This document shows positions 30,988-42,015 of a stretch of DNA of 64,000 nucleotides, in pieces. Within the stretch, counting starts at the first letter, position 1. Every line of letters begins with the position of its first letter. The DNA comes from Pirellulaceae bacterium (GTDB taxonomy: Bacteria; Planctomycetota; Planctomycetia; Pirellulales; Pirellulaceae). The translations under genes were made by a program, and so were the position numbers. Below the pieces are notes generated by a model. The model was not told the DNA's origin and searched no databases. It was given only the letters and a program-made list of their open reading frames with translations. Location of the stretch: the NCBI GenBank assembly GCA_026004795.1, contig BPJV01000004.1, positions 186,001-250,000 of the forward strand, read 5' to 3'.

Positions 30988-31418
30988 ACCTAATCCATCA
31001 TCCTCACCCAGTGGTCACCGAGCATCGTCACTTCTCTAGTTGATTGAATAACAGCCCGACGGCTGCGTCTACAGCAATTCCCGAGGGTCACCTCAAGATA
31101 GAATCGACCAAGGGAGGGAGGCGCGATAAGTAAAGATAAGACGATTGTAGCAACGGACCGGGCGAGAAAAAGCTAGCAAATCGGCATCGGGGGTCAGCTT
31201 CGCATGGGCGTCGATGCGCGGCTGCGGTGTCATGCCGACTAGGCCCCCTACCGTCGCTACATTGCTCTGGAGCAACGTCTGGCTCGGTCTCGCTGGGCAT
31301 CCAGGCCACCCGCGAAGGGACCCTTTCCGTACGCGGGGGACTTGTTGGTGCATTCTCGCGCTCCGCTGTCCTTTCGCGACACCACCTCACGGCAGCGTTC
31401 GGCGGTGGAGCGCGCGGC

Positions 31419-32723
31419 CTAGTCGAGCACTTTAGCGGCAGAAATCAACTTGATGAAATCTTTGTTGGTTTCGAATCGCGCCAACTGTTTCGTCAACTGC
31501 TCCATGGCCTCGACCGGATGCATCGTGTTGAGCGTTCGGCGCAGCATTGTCACGGCATGAAGCGTCTCCTCGTCATGCAACAATTCTTCGCGCCGCGTAC
31601 CCGACTGCGTGATATCGATGGCTGGCCAAACCCGGCGGTCGGCCAAGCGGCGGTCGAGGACCAGTTCCATGTTGCCGGTCCCCTTGAATTCTTGGAATAT
31701 CAAGTCGTCCATGCGGGAACCAGTATCCACTAGCGCCGTTCCCACGATCGTCAACGAGCCACCTTCGGCGAAGGCACGCGCTGAAGCGAAAAGTTTCTTG
31801 GGGATGTCCATCGCCTTGATATTCACGCCCCCGGTCATCGTGGGACCGCTGCTGCCGACCCATTTGTTGAACGCGCGGGCCAAGCGTGTGATGGAATCCA
31901 TGAGCAAGAAGACGTCCTTACCCATCTCCGCCAAACGCTTGCAGCGATCAATGATCAGCTGGCTCAATCGGACGTGGCTGTCCACATCCATGTCCAAGCT
32001 GCTGGCGATCACCTCGCCATTGATCACATTGCGGCGCATGTCGGTCACCTCTTCCGGCCGTTCGTCGATCAGCAGGACCATCAAATGAACGTCGGGATGA
32101 TTGATGGCGATTCCCTTGCTGATGTGTTGCAGCATGATCGTCTTACCACTGCGTGGCGGAGCAACGATCAACGCCCGCTGCCCTTTGCCTAACGGTGCCA
32201 GCAAGTCGATGACGCGATTGGTCAACGGCTCCCTGCCGATCTCGAGCTTCAACCATTGCTCGGGATTGATCGGCGTCAGGGAACGTTCATCGTCGAAGTT
32301 TTTGACGTCGCGGTATTCTTCTGGATTCAATCCTTCGATGTCGATGATTTCCCGCACGCGAGGACCTTGCTGTTTCTGTGCCTGCTGGATCATGGCGTTG
32401 ACCATGACTCCTTGCCGCAGGCCATACTTTTCAATCATGGTGCCAGGAACGAACGGGTCGGTGCGTTCCCGCGAGTAATTGCTTTCCGGACTACGCAAAA
32501 AGCCGTAGCCGTTGGGGTGCATTTCCAGAATCCCTTGGAAATTCAACAGAGGGATATTGCCGTCCTCGTCGACGATGGGGGCAGGAAACGATTCTTTCGG
32601 GGCTGTTGAGCCGGTGCCACGACGGCGACGCGAGCCGCGACGAGACCGAGAACCCGAGGAACCATTGTTTTGAGGGCGAGCGCTGCTGCTCGCACGAGAT
32701 CGATACCGTTTCTTTTTAGGCAT
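31419..32723 (-). CDS. rho: Transcription termination factor Rho
   Basis: LLAPLGKGQRALIVAPPRSGKTIMLQHI, VLLIDERPEEVTDMRR, DSITRLARAFN, SGTRREELL; basic N-terminal extension; ATG at 32723. Confidence 0.97.
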   Translation of the reverse strand: MPKKKRYRSRASSSARPQNNGSSGSRSRRGSRRRRGTGSTAPKESFPAPIVDEDGNIPLLNFQGILEMHPNGYGFLRSPESNYSRERTDPFVPGTMIEKYGLRQGVMVNAMIQQAQKQQGPRVREIIDIEGLNPEEYRDVKNFDDERSLTPINPEQWLKLEIGREPLTNRVIDLLAPLGKGQRALIVAPPRSGKTIMLQHISKGIAINHPDVHLMVLLIDERPEEVTDMRRNVINGEVIASSLDMDVDSHVRLSQLIIDRCKRLAEMGKDVFLLMDSITRLARAFNKWVGSSGPTMTGGVNIKAMDIPKKLFASARAFAEGGSLTIVGTALVDTGSRMDDLIFQEFKGTGNMELVLDRRLADRRVWPAIDITQSGTRREELLHDEETLHAVTMLRRTLNTMHPVEAMEQLTKQLARFETNKDFIKLISAAKVLD

Positions 32724-33500
32724 GGAAGAGAAACCTAACTGTGAGAAAGATGGGGTTGTGCCCACGCCCCGCGAAGGACCGCAGGAATCCCCCTGCGCTG
32801 CGCGGTCGTTGCCAACCAAGGAAACATGGATAGATGAACAAAAGGCCTGCAGTAGAGGCTCCAGCCACCAACTACCAGGCTGCACCCTTTCCTCGAGTGC
32901 CTTTGCTCCTGTCAAGAAAGTCAGAAACGTATTCGTGTGTGTTAGATCAACCTAGAAAAACTTCTCCATTGCCGTCAGCAGATGGCCCCTTCCTGGAGGC
33001 ACGCTTCAACCCGCCAACGCTTGTTTGCTGATGCTTGTTCGACTTGAATCGGCGCACGGCCATTCTTTCGATCTGGAACATCTCACGCACGACGCGTGAT
33101 TTCCACGGATTCTTCAAAGAGGCAAGTGAACTGTCGCGGTGCCCCGCCCCACGTCGAAACGGTGGGAACCCAGAAACGCCCTCGGATTGCGGCCCGACTG
33201 GCGAGCAATCGCCCTGCAATGCGCAGCACGTCAATCGTACGATGGACAGTTCGGCAACCGGATGGACGGGCGTTCATCCCGGTCAACCTTGGAAGGTTCG
33301 CTGAAGAATCCTTGCCGAAGCTGTAATGGAATATTATCTCTCCGCTGGCATGTGTCAAGGCGAACCACCATCACGGACCGCGGAATTTGGAATTTTCCCC
33401 TATGTCCGCCGGATCGCTTCAACTGCTACCATCGCGGCGACCGATCTACTCATCAGACTCTGCGCACGACCGCATGCCATTCGCCTTGGTCTCGAGGATA

Positions 33501-34901
33501 ATGATGACGCATCGCCGACAATCGATTGCACTGTTGTGGCTTCTTCTCGCCTTTGCCTGCGGCACGGTTGTGGCCACTGAAGGCATTCGCTGGGCTCCCG
33601 ACCTCCCTGCGGCCCGCGCTGCGGCGGCGCGTTTTCAGGTACCGCTGCTGATTCATTTCTACGGCGATCATTGCTTGCCGTGCGAATTGGTCAACGCGCG
33701 TGTTTTTAGCGATAGGGAAGTGATCGAGACGCTGAACAAATTCTTTATCTGTGTTCAAGTCAATGCATCGGCGCCGGAAAACCGACAACTGGCAGCGGAG
33801 TACCAGGTGCATTCCTGGCCTACCGACGTCTTCTTGGCCGCCGATGGCAAGGTCCTCTATCAGGGCGTGAGCCCCACGGCGAAGGCTGGTTATTTGGCCA
33901 TCTTGAAAAACGTGGCGGTGATGAATCGCGATCGCAACGTGATGCTCGCCAGTCAACAGCCGCCCACGCAGTCGTCGGAAGACGATTATCCACGGTCGGC
34001 AGATCCCCGCACTCAGTCGCGGACACTCTATGGCCAGTCTACTACGCCTTCGCCGGGCGCGCCAAATCCAACACCACAGCCGAGCGGTTCCCTGGTCGAC
34101 CAGCGGCCTACGGTTGCCGGCGATGGCCGGCCGACTTCGCAGGCGTGGCCGCCTTCCCCTGCATCCAGTGCCTCTCTGCCAGGAGGTTTACATATGGTTG
34201 CAACGGATGCAAAAGCGGTCCCGGCTCGCTCTGCTGCCTTTGCTCAGGCTTCGGTGGCCGGGGATTCCAGCGGCCTTCCGACGACGAACCACCCGCGCGA
34301 GTCCTGGCAGACGAATGCTGCTTCTGCGTCGCCGGATGCCTCGTCCACCGCCGCAGCCCCGCGTTGGAAACCTGCGTCGTTCGCTGCGGCCCAGCCTGTG
34401 ACGGTGAAGAATCCGTACGCGCAACCGGAGGCGGATGATCCGCTGTCGGCTAGCGGGAGCGTCGCCGGCACTGCTGCCGACGCGGCGGCGGTGCCGGGCA
34501 ACGGAGCGTCTTCAGGTCCCCCAGGCACGGCTCTCGTTCCGGCCTTGAACGGTTACTGCCCAGTGGCGCTGGTGACTGCCGGTAAATGGGTTCCCGGCCG
34601 TCAGCAGTATGCCGTGCGTCACCGAGGCAAGCTCTACTTCATGCAATCGTCGACGGCCGTGGAACAGTTTCTAGCCGCTCCCGATCGGTTCGCGCCGGTT
34701 CTTTCCGGATATGATCCGCTCGTGTTTTTGCGTGAGGGCAAGCTCGTACCCGGCCAGCTCCAGTATGGATTGCAGGACCAAGGGTCCGGGCGATTCTTTT
34801 TGTTCTCCAGTGCAGGCAACAAGGAAGCCTTTTGGGATGATTTCGACCGGCTGCAGATGCAGTTGCAACAGATTCTGACGACCAGCGGCCTGACACCGTG
34901 A
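33501..34901 (+). CDS. Secreted thioredoxin-fold protein with Pro/Ser/Ala linker and two C-terminal YHS-like modules
   Basis: Signal peptide MMTHRRQSIALLWLLLAFACGTVVA; FYGDHCLPCELVNARVF CXXC motif; LNGYCPVALVTAGKWVPGRQQYAVRHRGKLYFMQSS and LSGYDPLVFLREGKLVPGQLQYGLQDQGSGRFFLFSS repeats. Confidence 0.78.
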   Translation: MMTHRRQSIALLWLLLAFACGTVVATEGIRWAPDLPAARAAAARFQVPLLIHFYGDHCLPCELVNARVFSDREVIETLNKFFICVQVNASAPENRQLAAEYQVHSWPTDVFLAADGKVLYQGVSPTAKAGYLAILKNVAVMNRDRNVMLASQQPPTQSSEDDYPRSADPRTQSRTLYGQSTTPSPGAPNPTPQPSGSLVDQRPTVAGDGRPTSQAWPPSPASSASLPGGLHMVATDAKAVPARSAAFAQASVAGDSSGLPTTNHPRESWQTNAASASPDASSTAAAPRWKPASFAAAQPVTVKNPYAQPEADDPLSASGSVAGTAADAAAVPGNGASSGPPGTALVPALNGYCPVALVTAGKWVPGRQQYAVRHRGKLYFMQSSTAVEQFLAAPDRFAPVLSGYDPLVFLREGKLVPGQLQYGLQDQGSGRFFLFSSAGNKEAFWDDFDRLQMQLQQILTTSGLTP

Positions 34902-35237
34902 GCCGAGCGGAGCGGAGGCTCACTCGGTGAATTCACGGGTACCCGGTGCCCATCACGATCAGGGCTTGTCGAGGGGAGTGGCAGCCCTGCCCGTGCGGCG
35001 CCGTGGGCACGATGGCGGTGCGCCTGGGGCTCCAAGATCGGCAGTCGCGGACGTCGCCAAGGCGCGGAGCGATCGGGGCAGCCGGTCGTTGGCTCCTCGC
35101 ATTAAAGACCAGTAGCGTCTCGGTGCTCGGCTGTGGCGGACACGTTGACCGGCTACAATCATACCGACTGGCCTTGAGGGCTATTTCGCGGTAATCGATG
35201 GGGGCGATTGGCGGTGCTCCGTGGAGGTACAGCGGCA

Positions 35238-36719
35238 ATGCAAGGGAAAAGCCTCGTTCGTGCGGCACTGGTGGCTATCGGTTGGGCAATCGTGGTGCCC
35301 ACTGCGGGAGCCGCTCCAGGCGATTCGGCACCTCGCGCAGGAAAGTACAATGTCTTGCTGATCCTCTCCGACGATTTGACGTCTACGGCATTATCTTGTT
35401 ACGGCAGCCGGTTCTGTTCCACGCCCCATATCGATGCGCTGGCGCAACAAAGTGTGCGTTTCACCCGTGCCTACTGTCAGGGCACCTACTGTGGGCCGTC
35501 ACGAGCATCCTTCCTCAGCGGATACTACCCTCATGCGCTGGGTATTTTGAATTACGTCAGTCCGCGCCCCGTGCTTGAAGACCGAGCGACCTGGCCCCAG
35601 CATTTCCGACTGGCCGGCTATACCACAGCCCGCGTGAGCAAGGTGTTTCACATGGGCGTGCCTGGAGGCATTGAAGAGGGAGACGATGGGGCGGACGATC
35701 CTCTCAGTTGGGATATGCGGTTCAACAGCCAGGGGCCTGAGTGGAAGGCGCCTGGAAAGGGAGAAACCCTGGAAGGAAACCCCGATGGTCGCTATCCGGG
35801 GCCGGTAGGGGGCAACACGTTTGTCGTCGTCGAGGCGGATGAGGCGGCGGAAAACCATGCCGATGGCAAGACAACGCGCAAAGCGTGTGCGCTTATCGAC
35901 GAGTTGCAGGACTCCAGATTCTTTCTTGCCGTCGGCTTCGTGCGCCCCCATGTTCCGTTCGTCGCGCCGAAGCAGTATTTCACTCCCTTCCCCTGGCGAT
36001 CGATGGAGTTGCCACCAAAAATCCCCGGCGATTGGGACGACATTCCTCCCACGGGCATCAACTACAAGACCACCCTGAACATGCAGATGAACCTTGATCA
36101 ACAGCGAAAGGCCAAGGCCGCATATTGTGCCGCGGTTGCTTTCGTCGACGCGCAGGTAGGACGAATCCTCGCGGCGTTGGACGATGCCGGCCTGTCCGAT
36201 GAGACGATCGTCATTTTCACCAGCGATCATGGTTATCATTTGGGAGAACACGATTTTTGGGCCAAGGTCAGTTTGCACGAGGAGTCGGCAGCCGTTCCCT
36301 TGCTCATTCGGGTTCCCGGCCAATCACCTGCAGTTAGTGATTCGTTGGTTGAGCTGCTCGACTTGTTTCCCACCACCGCATCGCTTTGCGGGTTGCCAGT
36401 CCCGGAGCGGTTGCAAGGAAAGGATATCACGGCCATCTTAGATGTCCCCACCGCGCAGGTGCGCGATGCCGCGTTTTGTGTCAACGGCAAAGGGTTCCTT
36501 TTGCGTACCGAGCGTTTTGCCTTCATGCAATATGGAGAGGATGGCCGCGGAGGGTGGGAGTTGTACGACATGTTGTCGGATCCCTTTCAGTTTCATAATC
36601 TGGCCCGATTGCCCGAGTTCGAACCGGTCGTGGCGCAGTTCAAGCAAAAACTGCAACAAAAGCTGGCGTCGATTCGAAGCAACGACTTGCGTCAGCAGCG
36701 GGAGCGGTCAATCCCCTAA
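35238..36719 (+). CDS. Sulfatase (iduronate-2-sulfatase-like)
   Basis: LLILSDDLTSTALSCYGS metal site, YCGPSRASFLSGYYPH Cys-type formylglycine motif, TSDHGYHLGEHDFWAK; signal peptide. Confidence 0.92.
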   Translation: MQGKSLVRAALVAIGWAIVVPTAGAAPGDSAPRAGKYNVLLILSDDLTSTALSCYGSRFCSTPHIDALAQQSVRFTRAYCQGTYCGPSRASFLSGYYPHALGILNYVSPRPVLEDRATWPQHFRLAGYTTARVSKVFHMGVPGGIEEGDDGADDPLSWDMRFNSQGPEWKAPGKGETLEGNPDGRYPGPVGGNTFVVVEADEAAENHADGKTTRKACALIDELQDSRFFLAVGFVRPHVPFVAPKQYFTPFPWRSMELPPKIPGDWDDIPPTGINYKTTLNMQMNLDQQRKAKAAYCAAVAFVDAQVGRILAALDDAGLSDETIVIFTSDHGYHLGEHDFWAKVSLHEESAAVPLLIRVPGQSPAVSDSLVELLDLFPTTASLCGLPVPERLQGKDITAILDVPTAQVRDAAFCVNGKGFLLRTERFAFMQYGEDGRGGWELYDMLSDPFQFHNLARLPEFEPVVAQFKQKLQQKLASIRSNDLRQQRERSIP

Positions 36720-36792
36720 GACCGGTGGCTCGGCATCGACTGTTGGTTGGTGAGTTCAGCTTGCATGGGGAAGGATGCGGGATTGCAAAACG

Positions 36793-37920
36793 ATGAGCCA
36801 GGAAGAGTCGATTGGATTGGGAGTAATCGGTTGCGGCGGTTTTGGGTTGTTTGCTCTGCAGCAGTTCGTGCAACACCCTGCGGTACGCTTGGTGGGAATA
36901 GCCGGAACGCACCGCGAGGCCGCCCGCGCCGCTGCTCGGCGCTTCGGTCTGGGCGATGTCGAGGAAGTCGACGTCATGCTGCAATGCGATGACGTAGATA
37001 TGGTGTACATCGCCACACCGCCTTTTCTACATGGTCCTCAGGCCCTGCAGGCGTTGCGTGCCGGCAAGCATGTGCTGGTGGAAAAACCGTTGGCAATTTC
37101 GGTGGAACAAGCAGAAACGCTGATTTTCGAAGCGCAGCGGCGAGACCTTCTTCTGGCGGTCAATATGATGCAGCGTTACAACCCGGTATTCGACCAGGTC
37201 AGGGCCCTCATCGACTCGCGGTTGTTGGGGGCATGCTTGTACGCGTCTTTCGAAAACTGCGCCTCCGATGAGAACTTGCCTGCCGATCATTGGTTCTGGA
37301 ACCGCCAACAGAGCGGCGGTATTTTTGTGGAACATGGTGTTCATTTCTTCGACCTCTTTGCTGGCTGGCTGGGGGCGGGCACGGTAACTGCCGGATCGCA
37401 GTTCGCGCGCCCCGGTACGCACCTTATTGACCAGGTTCAATGTGCGGGGGTATTCGGGACGACCTGCACCCACTTTTACCACGGTTTCCATCAAGCTGGT
37501 CGGATGGATCGCCAGGTTTGCCGACTGGTATTCGAGCAGGGAGATATCACCCTCCGAGAGTGGATTCCCCGTTCCGTGACCATGGATGCCGTGGTCGACG
37601 AAGCCCAGACCCGAGCGATTGTGGAGTATTTTCCCGGTTGCCGGCTGGACGTCTTGGAGAGCTATGCCGGTCCATCGCGGCAGGTTACCAATCGCGGTTG
37701 CCGGCGCGAGGTATGGCAGCGCGTACAGGTCACCTGGGAGCATCCGTTACCGAAGCTGCCGTTGTACTGCGAACTGCTCCGCCGATTGATTACCGATCAG
37801 ATTGCCTGGATACGCGATCGATCTCATCGACGCCGCGTGTCTCACGAGCATGGTCTCGAATCCCTGCGTTTGGCCTGCCAAGCGCAGCAATTGGCTGACC
37901 AGCTAACCCCTTCTGCATAA
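36793..37920 (+). CDS. Gfo/Idh/MocA family oxidoreductase
   Basis: GLGVIGCGGFGLFALQQF, IATPPFLHGPQALQALRAGKHVLVEKPLAIS. Confidence 0.9.
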   Translation: MSQEESIGLGVIGCGGFGLFALQQFVQHPAVRLVGIAGTHREAARAAARRFGLGDVEEVDVMLQCDDVDMVYIATPPFLHGPQALQALRAGKHVLVEKPLAISVEQAETLIFEAQRRDLLLAVNMMQRYNPVFDQVRALIDSRLLGACLYASFENCASDENLPADHWFWNRQQSGGIFVEHGVHFFDLFAGWLGAGTVTAGSQFARPGTHLIDQVQCAGVFGTTCTHFYHGFHQAGRMDRQVCRLVFEQGDITLREWIPRSVTMDAVVDEAQTRAIVEYFPGCRLDVLESYAGPSRQVTNRGCRREVWQRVQVTWEHPLPKLPLYCELLRRLITDQIAWIRDRSHRRRVSHEHGLESLRLACQAQQLADQLTPSA

Positions 37921-38256
37921 CTCGCTTGTGCCTCCTGGTGCCGGTGCTCTCCGGCGGCTCGTCCAGGATTGGCGGGACCTCGACGCCAGACGCGATCAGG
38001 CCACCAGGGGTGCTTGCCATCAGGGCGAGAACGAAGTAGAAAACCGATCGGAAATGCCAGTCCCGCGCCATGGCGACAGTCGTGACCGGGGGGCGGCAGG
38101 GGACGGGGCCGTCTTTTCGTCCTACGCGCCACGGTGCGTAACGTTGGCCAATGTTTTCGCGGTTTAATCATCGATCAGGACGTGTGCGGCCACGTCGAAG
38201 GGAGAGGTGAGCAACCTATCTTAGTATTTCCTGCGAGAACCGGGAGGTTGGTGAGC

Positions 38257-38733
38257 ATGGCAGCGACGGCGAATCTGCCCGACGAGCGATTGGAGAAACT
38301 TGGTTTGGAACTGCCTCCGGCTCCCAAGCCGATGGGGCTTTATAAACCAATGGTGGTGGTGGGGAATCTGGCGTTCCTTTCCGGTCACGGGCCGTTGCGC
38401 AGTGACGGTACCTTGATTACGGGGCGACTGGGCGACGACTTGTCCGTCGAGCAAGGGCAGGAGGCGGCCCGACAAACAGGCTTGGCGATGCTCGCCACCC
38501 TAAGGGGCTCGTTAGGGTCGCTGAATCGGGTGGTACGAGTCGTCAAGGTGCTCGGGCTCGTGCAATCGACCGACACGTTTCAGCAACAGCCGCAGGTCAT
38601 CAATGGCTGCAGCCAGCTGTTTGCCGATGTCTTCGGTCCTGACAATGGAGTTGCTGCCCGCAGTGCGATTGGGACCAATGCGTTGCCGGGGGGGATCGCT
38701 GTCGAGATAGAAGCGATCTTCGAGATTCGCTAG
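38257..38733 (+). CDS. RidA family protein
   Basis: VVVGNLAFLSGHGPL, RVVKVLGLVQSTDTFQQQPQVINGCSQLFADVFG, ARSAIGTNALPGGIAVEIEAIFEI. Confidence 0.9.
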   Translation: MAATANLPDERLEKLGLELPPAPKPMGLYKPMVVVGNLAFLSGHGPLRSDGTLITGRLGDDLSVEQGQEAARQTGLAMLATLRGSLGSLNRVVRVVKVLGLVQSTDTFQQQPQVINGCSQLFADVFGPDNGVAARSAIGTNALPGGIAVEIEAIFEIR

Positions 38734-38994
38734 CTGCCGGGGCATCTAATCGCATCACCTCGCTCCCAGACCGGTGGCCGAGGTGTGGCAGCAATGGACG
38801 CGCATGGGAGGTGGCTCCGCCGTTACCATCGAGTCGGCGCGGCACCGCGGGGACCGGTCGTCAAGCATCCAATTCTGCAGTAAAACAAGGTTCGCTTTCA
38901 TCTGTCCTGCGAACGTAGGCGGGGTAGAAAGCGTCTGTTGATAGAACGTGCCTATCCTTCGAAGTGCTTCCATAATTGCAGAGGAGACAAGACG

Positions 38995-39588
38995 ATGAGT
39001 GTTTTAGTGACGAAAGAAGCGCCGGATTTTCGAGCAACGGCGGTGATGGAGGACGGCTCCTTCAAGGAGATCAGCCTCAGTGATTATCGCGGCAAGTATG
39101 TGATTCTGTTCTTCTATCCCCTCGATTTCACCTTCGTATGCCCCACCGAAATCATCGCGTTTTCCGATCGCGCTGAGGAGTTCAAGCAGCTAGGGGTGCA
39201 ATTGTTGGGATGTAGTGTGGACAGTCATTTCTCGCACTTGGCCTGGCGCAACACCCCGCGAAGCGAGGGCGGTCTGGGACAGATCAACTATCCGTTGGTT
39301 GCTGATATCACCAAGCAGATCGCTCGCGATTATGACGTTTTGTTCAATGACTCGGTGGCACTTCGCGGCTTGTTCCTGATCGACAAGGAGGGAATCGTCC
39401 GTCATCAAGTCGTCAACGACCTGCCGTTGGGACGAAGCGTCGATGAAGCCTTGCGGATGGTTAAAGCATTGCAGTATTTCGAACAGCATGGTGAAGTTTG
39501 TCCGGCGAACTGGAAAGAAGGGACGCGTACCATCAAGCCGGACCCGAATGCCAGCAAGGACTTTTTCAAGGCGGAGTACGGTTCTTAA
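38995..39588 (+). CDS. Peroxiredoxin (AhpC/2-Cys type)
   Basis: [20 protein letters not shown] peroxidatic Cys, VCPANW resolving Cys. Confidence 0.95.
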   Translation: MSVLVTKEAPDFRATAVMEDGSFKEISLSDYRGKYVILFFYPLDFTFVCPTEIIAFSDRAEEFKQLGVQLLGCSVDSHFSHLAWRNTPRSEGGLGQINYPLVADITKQIARDYDVLFNDSVALRGLFLIDKEGIVRHQVVNDLPLGRSVDEALRMVKALQYFEQHGEVCPANWKEGTRTIKPDPNASKDFFKAEYGS

Positions 39589-39779
39589 TTAGGGCCGGGG
39601 ATCCCCAGTCAGCCGACGTTTCGATGCAGCATCCTCGACACCGGGTGATCGATAGGGGGCGTTTCTGGTGGTTGGATGTGCCGTCTGCCAGAGCATCGCT
39701 TCGTCGTGGGGACGTTCTCAGGGCCTGTTAGGAAAACCGTCCGATGCGATCGCTTGGTGACGGACAGAAGAAAGAAAAA

Positions 39780-39809
39780 GGCTGCGCGGCTAGTCCGAGC
39801 CGCGCAGCC
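39780..39809 (-). terminator. Intrinsic terminator downstream of htrA
   Basis: GGCTGCGCGGC-8 nt-GCCGCGCAGCC perfect 11-bp stem; on the minus strand followed by CTTTTTCTTTCTTC. Confidence 0.85.
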
Positions 39810-39880
39810 ATTTCTAATGGACTTCTTATTGCCCGATCTTGTTGACCAGGGGCAATAGATACGTTTTCGTCCCGCGGTGT

Positions 39881-41419
39881 CTACTCGCTGGTTTTGAGGA
39901 AGACAAAGCGGCGTACACCGTTGGTAACTACTTGCATCCGCACGCCTTTGCTGAGGTCTACCTCCTCCAAGGCTTTACGAAAGTCGGCCGCGTTGCCGAT
40001 CGGCTGACCATTGACATTGACCACCACATCTCCCTCGCGCAGGCCTGCACGGCTGGCTGGTGTGGCCGGTTCAACCTTGGTCACCACCGCCCCTTCCTGC
40101 TGGTCGATACCCAGTTCGTCTGCCATTTCTTCGGTCAGACTCTCCACCTCGATGCCCAGGTCGGGCGCTTCGACCTTGTTGGCACGGCCACGCGGGACGG
40201 TGATGCCGGCGGAGGCCAGCTTCTCGGGTTCCAGCAAGCCGATCTTGACCGTGGTGGTGCGGACTCGACCGTTGCGGAAGTATTCCACTTCTACCCGGCT
40301 ACCAGGTTTTGTTCCGGCGACTTTGCGACGCAACTCTTGGGAATCCCGCACCGGTTGGCCGTCATAGCGGACGATGATGTCTCCTGACTGGAGGCCAGCC
40401 TGATCGGCTGGACTGTCTTCTACGACATCGCTCAGCAGTACCCCTTCGGTGCTGTCGTAACCGAACGAGTCGGCCAAGTCTTGGTTGAGGTCTTGGATGA
40501 CAGCTCCCAACCAGCCTCGCTCTACCGAGCCATTCTCGATCAACGACTCGGCGATCCGGCGAACCATATTGCTGGGAATGGCGAATCCGATACCCATGAA
40601 CCCACCGGTACGTGACGCGATGGCCGTGTTCATACCGATCACTTCACCCTTGAGGTTGACCAGAGGGCCACCGCTGTTGCCCGGATTGATTGCCGCGTCG
40701 GTCTGTAGGAAGTCTTCGTAATCGGTGATTCCTACGTTGGCACGACCAATCGCGCTGACGATTCCGGTCGTGACCGTCTGCTCCAAACCAAGGGGACTGC
40801 CGATTGCTACTACCCAATCGCCAACTTCCATTTTCGATGAATCACCGAACGTTACCGGTACTAGATTGTCGGCATCGATTTTCAATACGGCCACGTCGGT
40901 GGCTGGGTCGGTGCCAATGACCTTCGCGCGGAATTCTCGACCATCGGACAGCCGCACGGTTACACGATCGGCATCAGCGACGACGTGATTATTGGTGACG
41001 ATATAGCCGTCTTCGCTGATGATGAAACCCGATCCCGTCCCGTGCTGCTCGAACCCTCGTGGAGGCTGAGGAAGGTCAAAGTGGAAGCGGTCGAAGAAAT
41101 CGTCACCGAAGAAGCGACGAAATTCTTCTGGAATCTCCGGCTGCCCGCCAGGGAGCCGTGGGGACGAAGCGACCTTGATGGTCGAGTTGATGCTCACCAC
41201 GCTGGGGCGCAGTGCCTTGGCTACGTTTTTGAAAGCGGCCGACAGATCATTGGCGGTCTCCAGTTCTTCCTTGGCTACCGCACTTTGAGCGGATTCTACC
41301 GCGTAGGTCAGCTTATGAACGGTTGACGGCAAGGCGATCACCACCGAGCCGACCGCTGAAACGAGAAGCATGATTGCCAGGGAGCATACCACTGGCTTCC
41401 TTCGGAACATGTTCTTCAT
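39881..41419 (-). CDS. Do/DegP-like periplasmic serine protease with two PDZ domains
   Basis: NNHVVADADRVTV, DVAVLKIDADNLVPV, TDAAINPGNSGGPLVNLKGEVIGMNTAI; PDZ repeats; ATG at 41419. Confidence 0.95.
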   Translation of the reverse strand: MKNMFRRKPVVCSLAIMLLVSAVGSVVIALPSTVHKLTYAVESAQSAVAKEELETANDLSAAFKNVAKALRPSVVSINSTIKVASSPRLPGGQPEIPEEFRRFFGDDFFDRFHFDLPQPPRGFEQHGTGSGFIISEDGYIVTNNHVVADADRVTVRLSDGREFRAKVIGTDPATDVAVLKIDADNLVPVTFGDSSKMEVGDWVVAIGSPLGLEQTVTTGIVSAIGRANVGITDYEDFLQTDAAINPGNSGGPLVNLKGEVIGMNTAIASRTGGFMGIGFAIPSNMVRRIAESLIENGSVERGWLGAVIQDLNQDLADSFGYDSTEGVLLSDVVEDSPADQAGLQSGDIIVRYDGQPVRDSQELRRKVAGTKPGSRVEVEYFRNGRVRTTTVKIGLLEPEKLASAGITVPRGRANKVEAPDLGIEVESLTEEMADELGIDQQEGAVVTKVEPATPASRAGLREGDVVVNVNGQPIGNAADFRKALEEVDLSKGVRMQVVTNGVRRFVFLKTSE

Positions 41420-41756
41420 GGAATAACCTCCTTTGAGGAAACGCGGAAACTGAATCGTTTGTCCAGACAGTGGTTCGAAAATTCCTTTCCGAAAAGCACG
41501 GGGCCACATCGTGCCGGAAGGAGTGATTCCGAGTTCGTCCCAGCCGTTCTGCCTGCAAGCAGGCTGAGGTGGCTGCAGCTATCGGACTACGAGGATCGAC
41601 TGACCGTTCGGGAAGCAAAAACTGTGCCCGCCCGGCTTGGCTGTCGTGATCTCCTCGATGAGGAATAGCCACCTCGCTCCGGTTGCAGCAATCGTGGGCT
41701 GGATGTGTAGAGCGTTGCCGCACCGGAAGGATTGTTGCATTGACTGTCAAAAAAAC

Positions 41757-41772
41757 TGGCACATTTTTTGCA
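41757..41772 (+). promoter_or_regulatory. Candidate sigma-54 (-24/-12) promoter TGGCACATTTTTTGCA
   Basis: Matches TGGCAYR-N4-TTGCW with correct spacing; intergenic between divergent htrA and groES. Confidence 0.5.
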
Positions 41773-42015
41773 ATCTGGCTGAGCAAACTCATCCACCGTC
41801 TGTCAAAACGGCCCCCAATTGCTCGGGCTTCTGCTGGTCGGCCAACTGGCCCAGAAAACGGTTTCCCAAGCTGGTGATTAGAAGTTGAGCTGCCTGTGTG
41901 TGGGGGATTGAACAGGAGGTTAGGGATGGAGTTCACTGAGTAGTTTTTTGGTTTTCCTTGCTCACGAGGTGTGCGTAGTTCCCACAACAAGTTGTTGAGA
42001 CAGGAGGCAAAAGCA

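Noticed and set aside
41420-42015. CIRCE/HrcA operator upstream of groES
   Set aside because: Looked for TTAGCACTC-N9-GAGTGCTAA; not present
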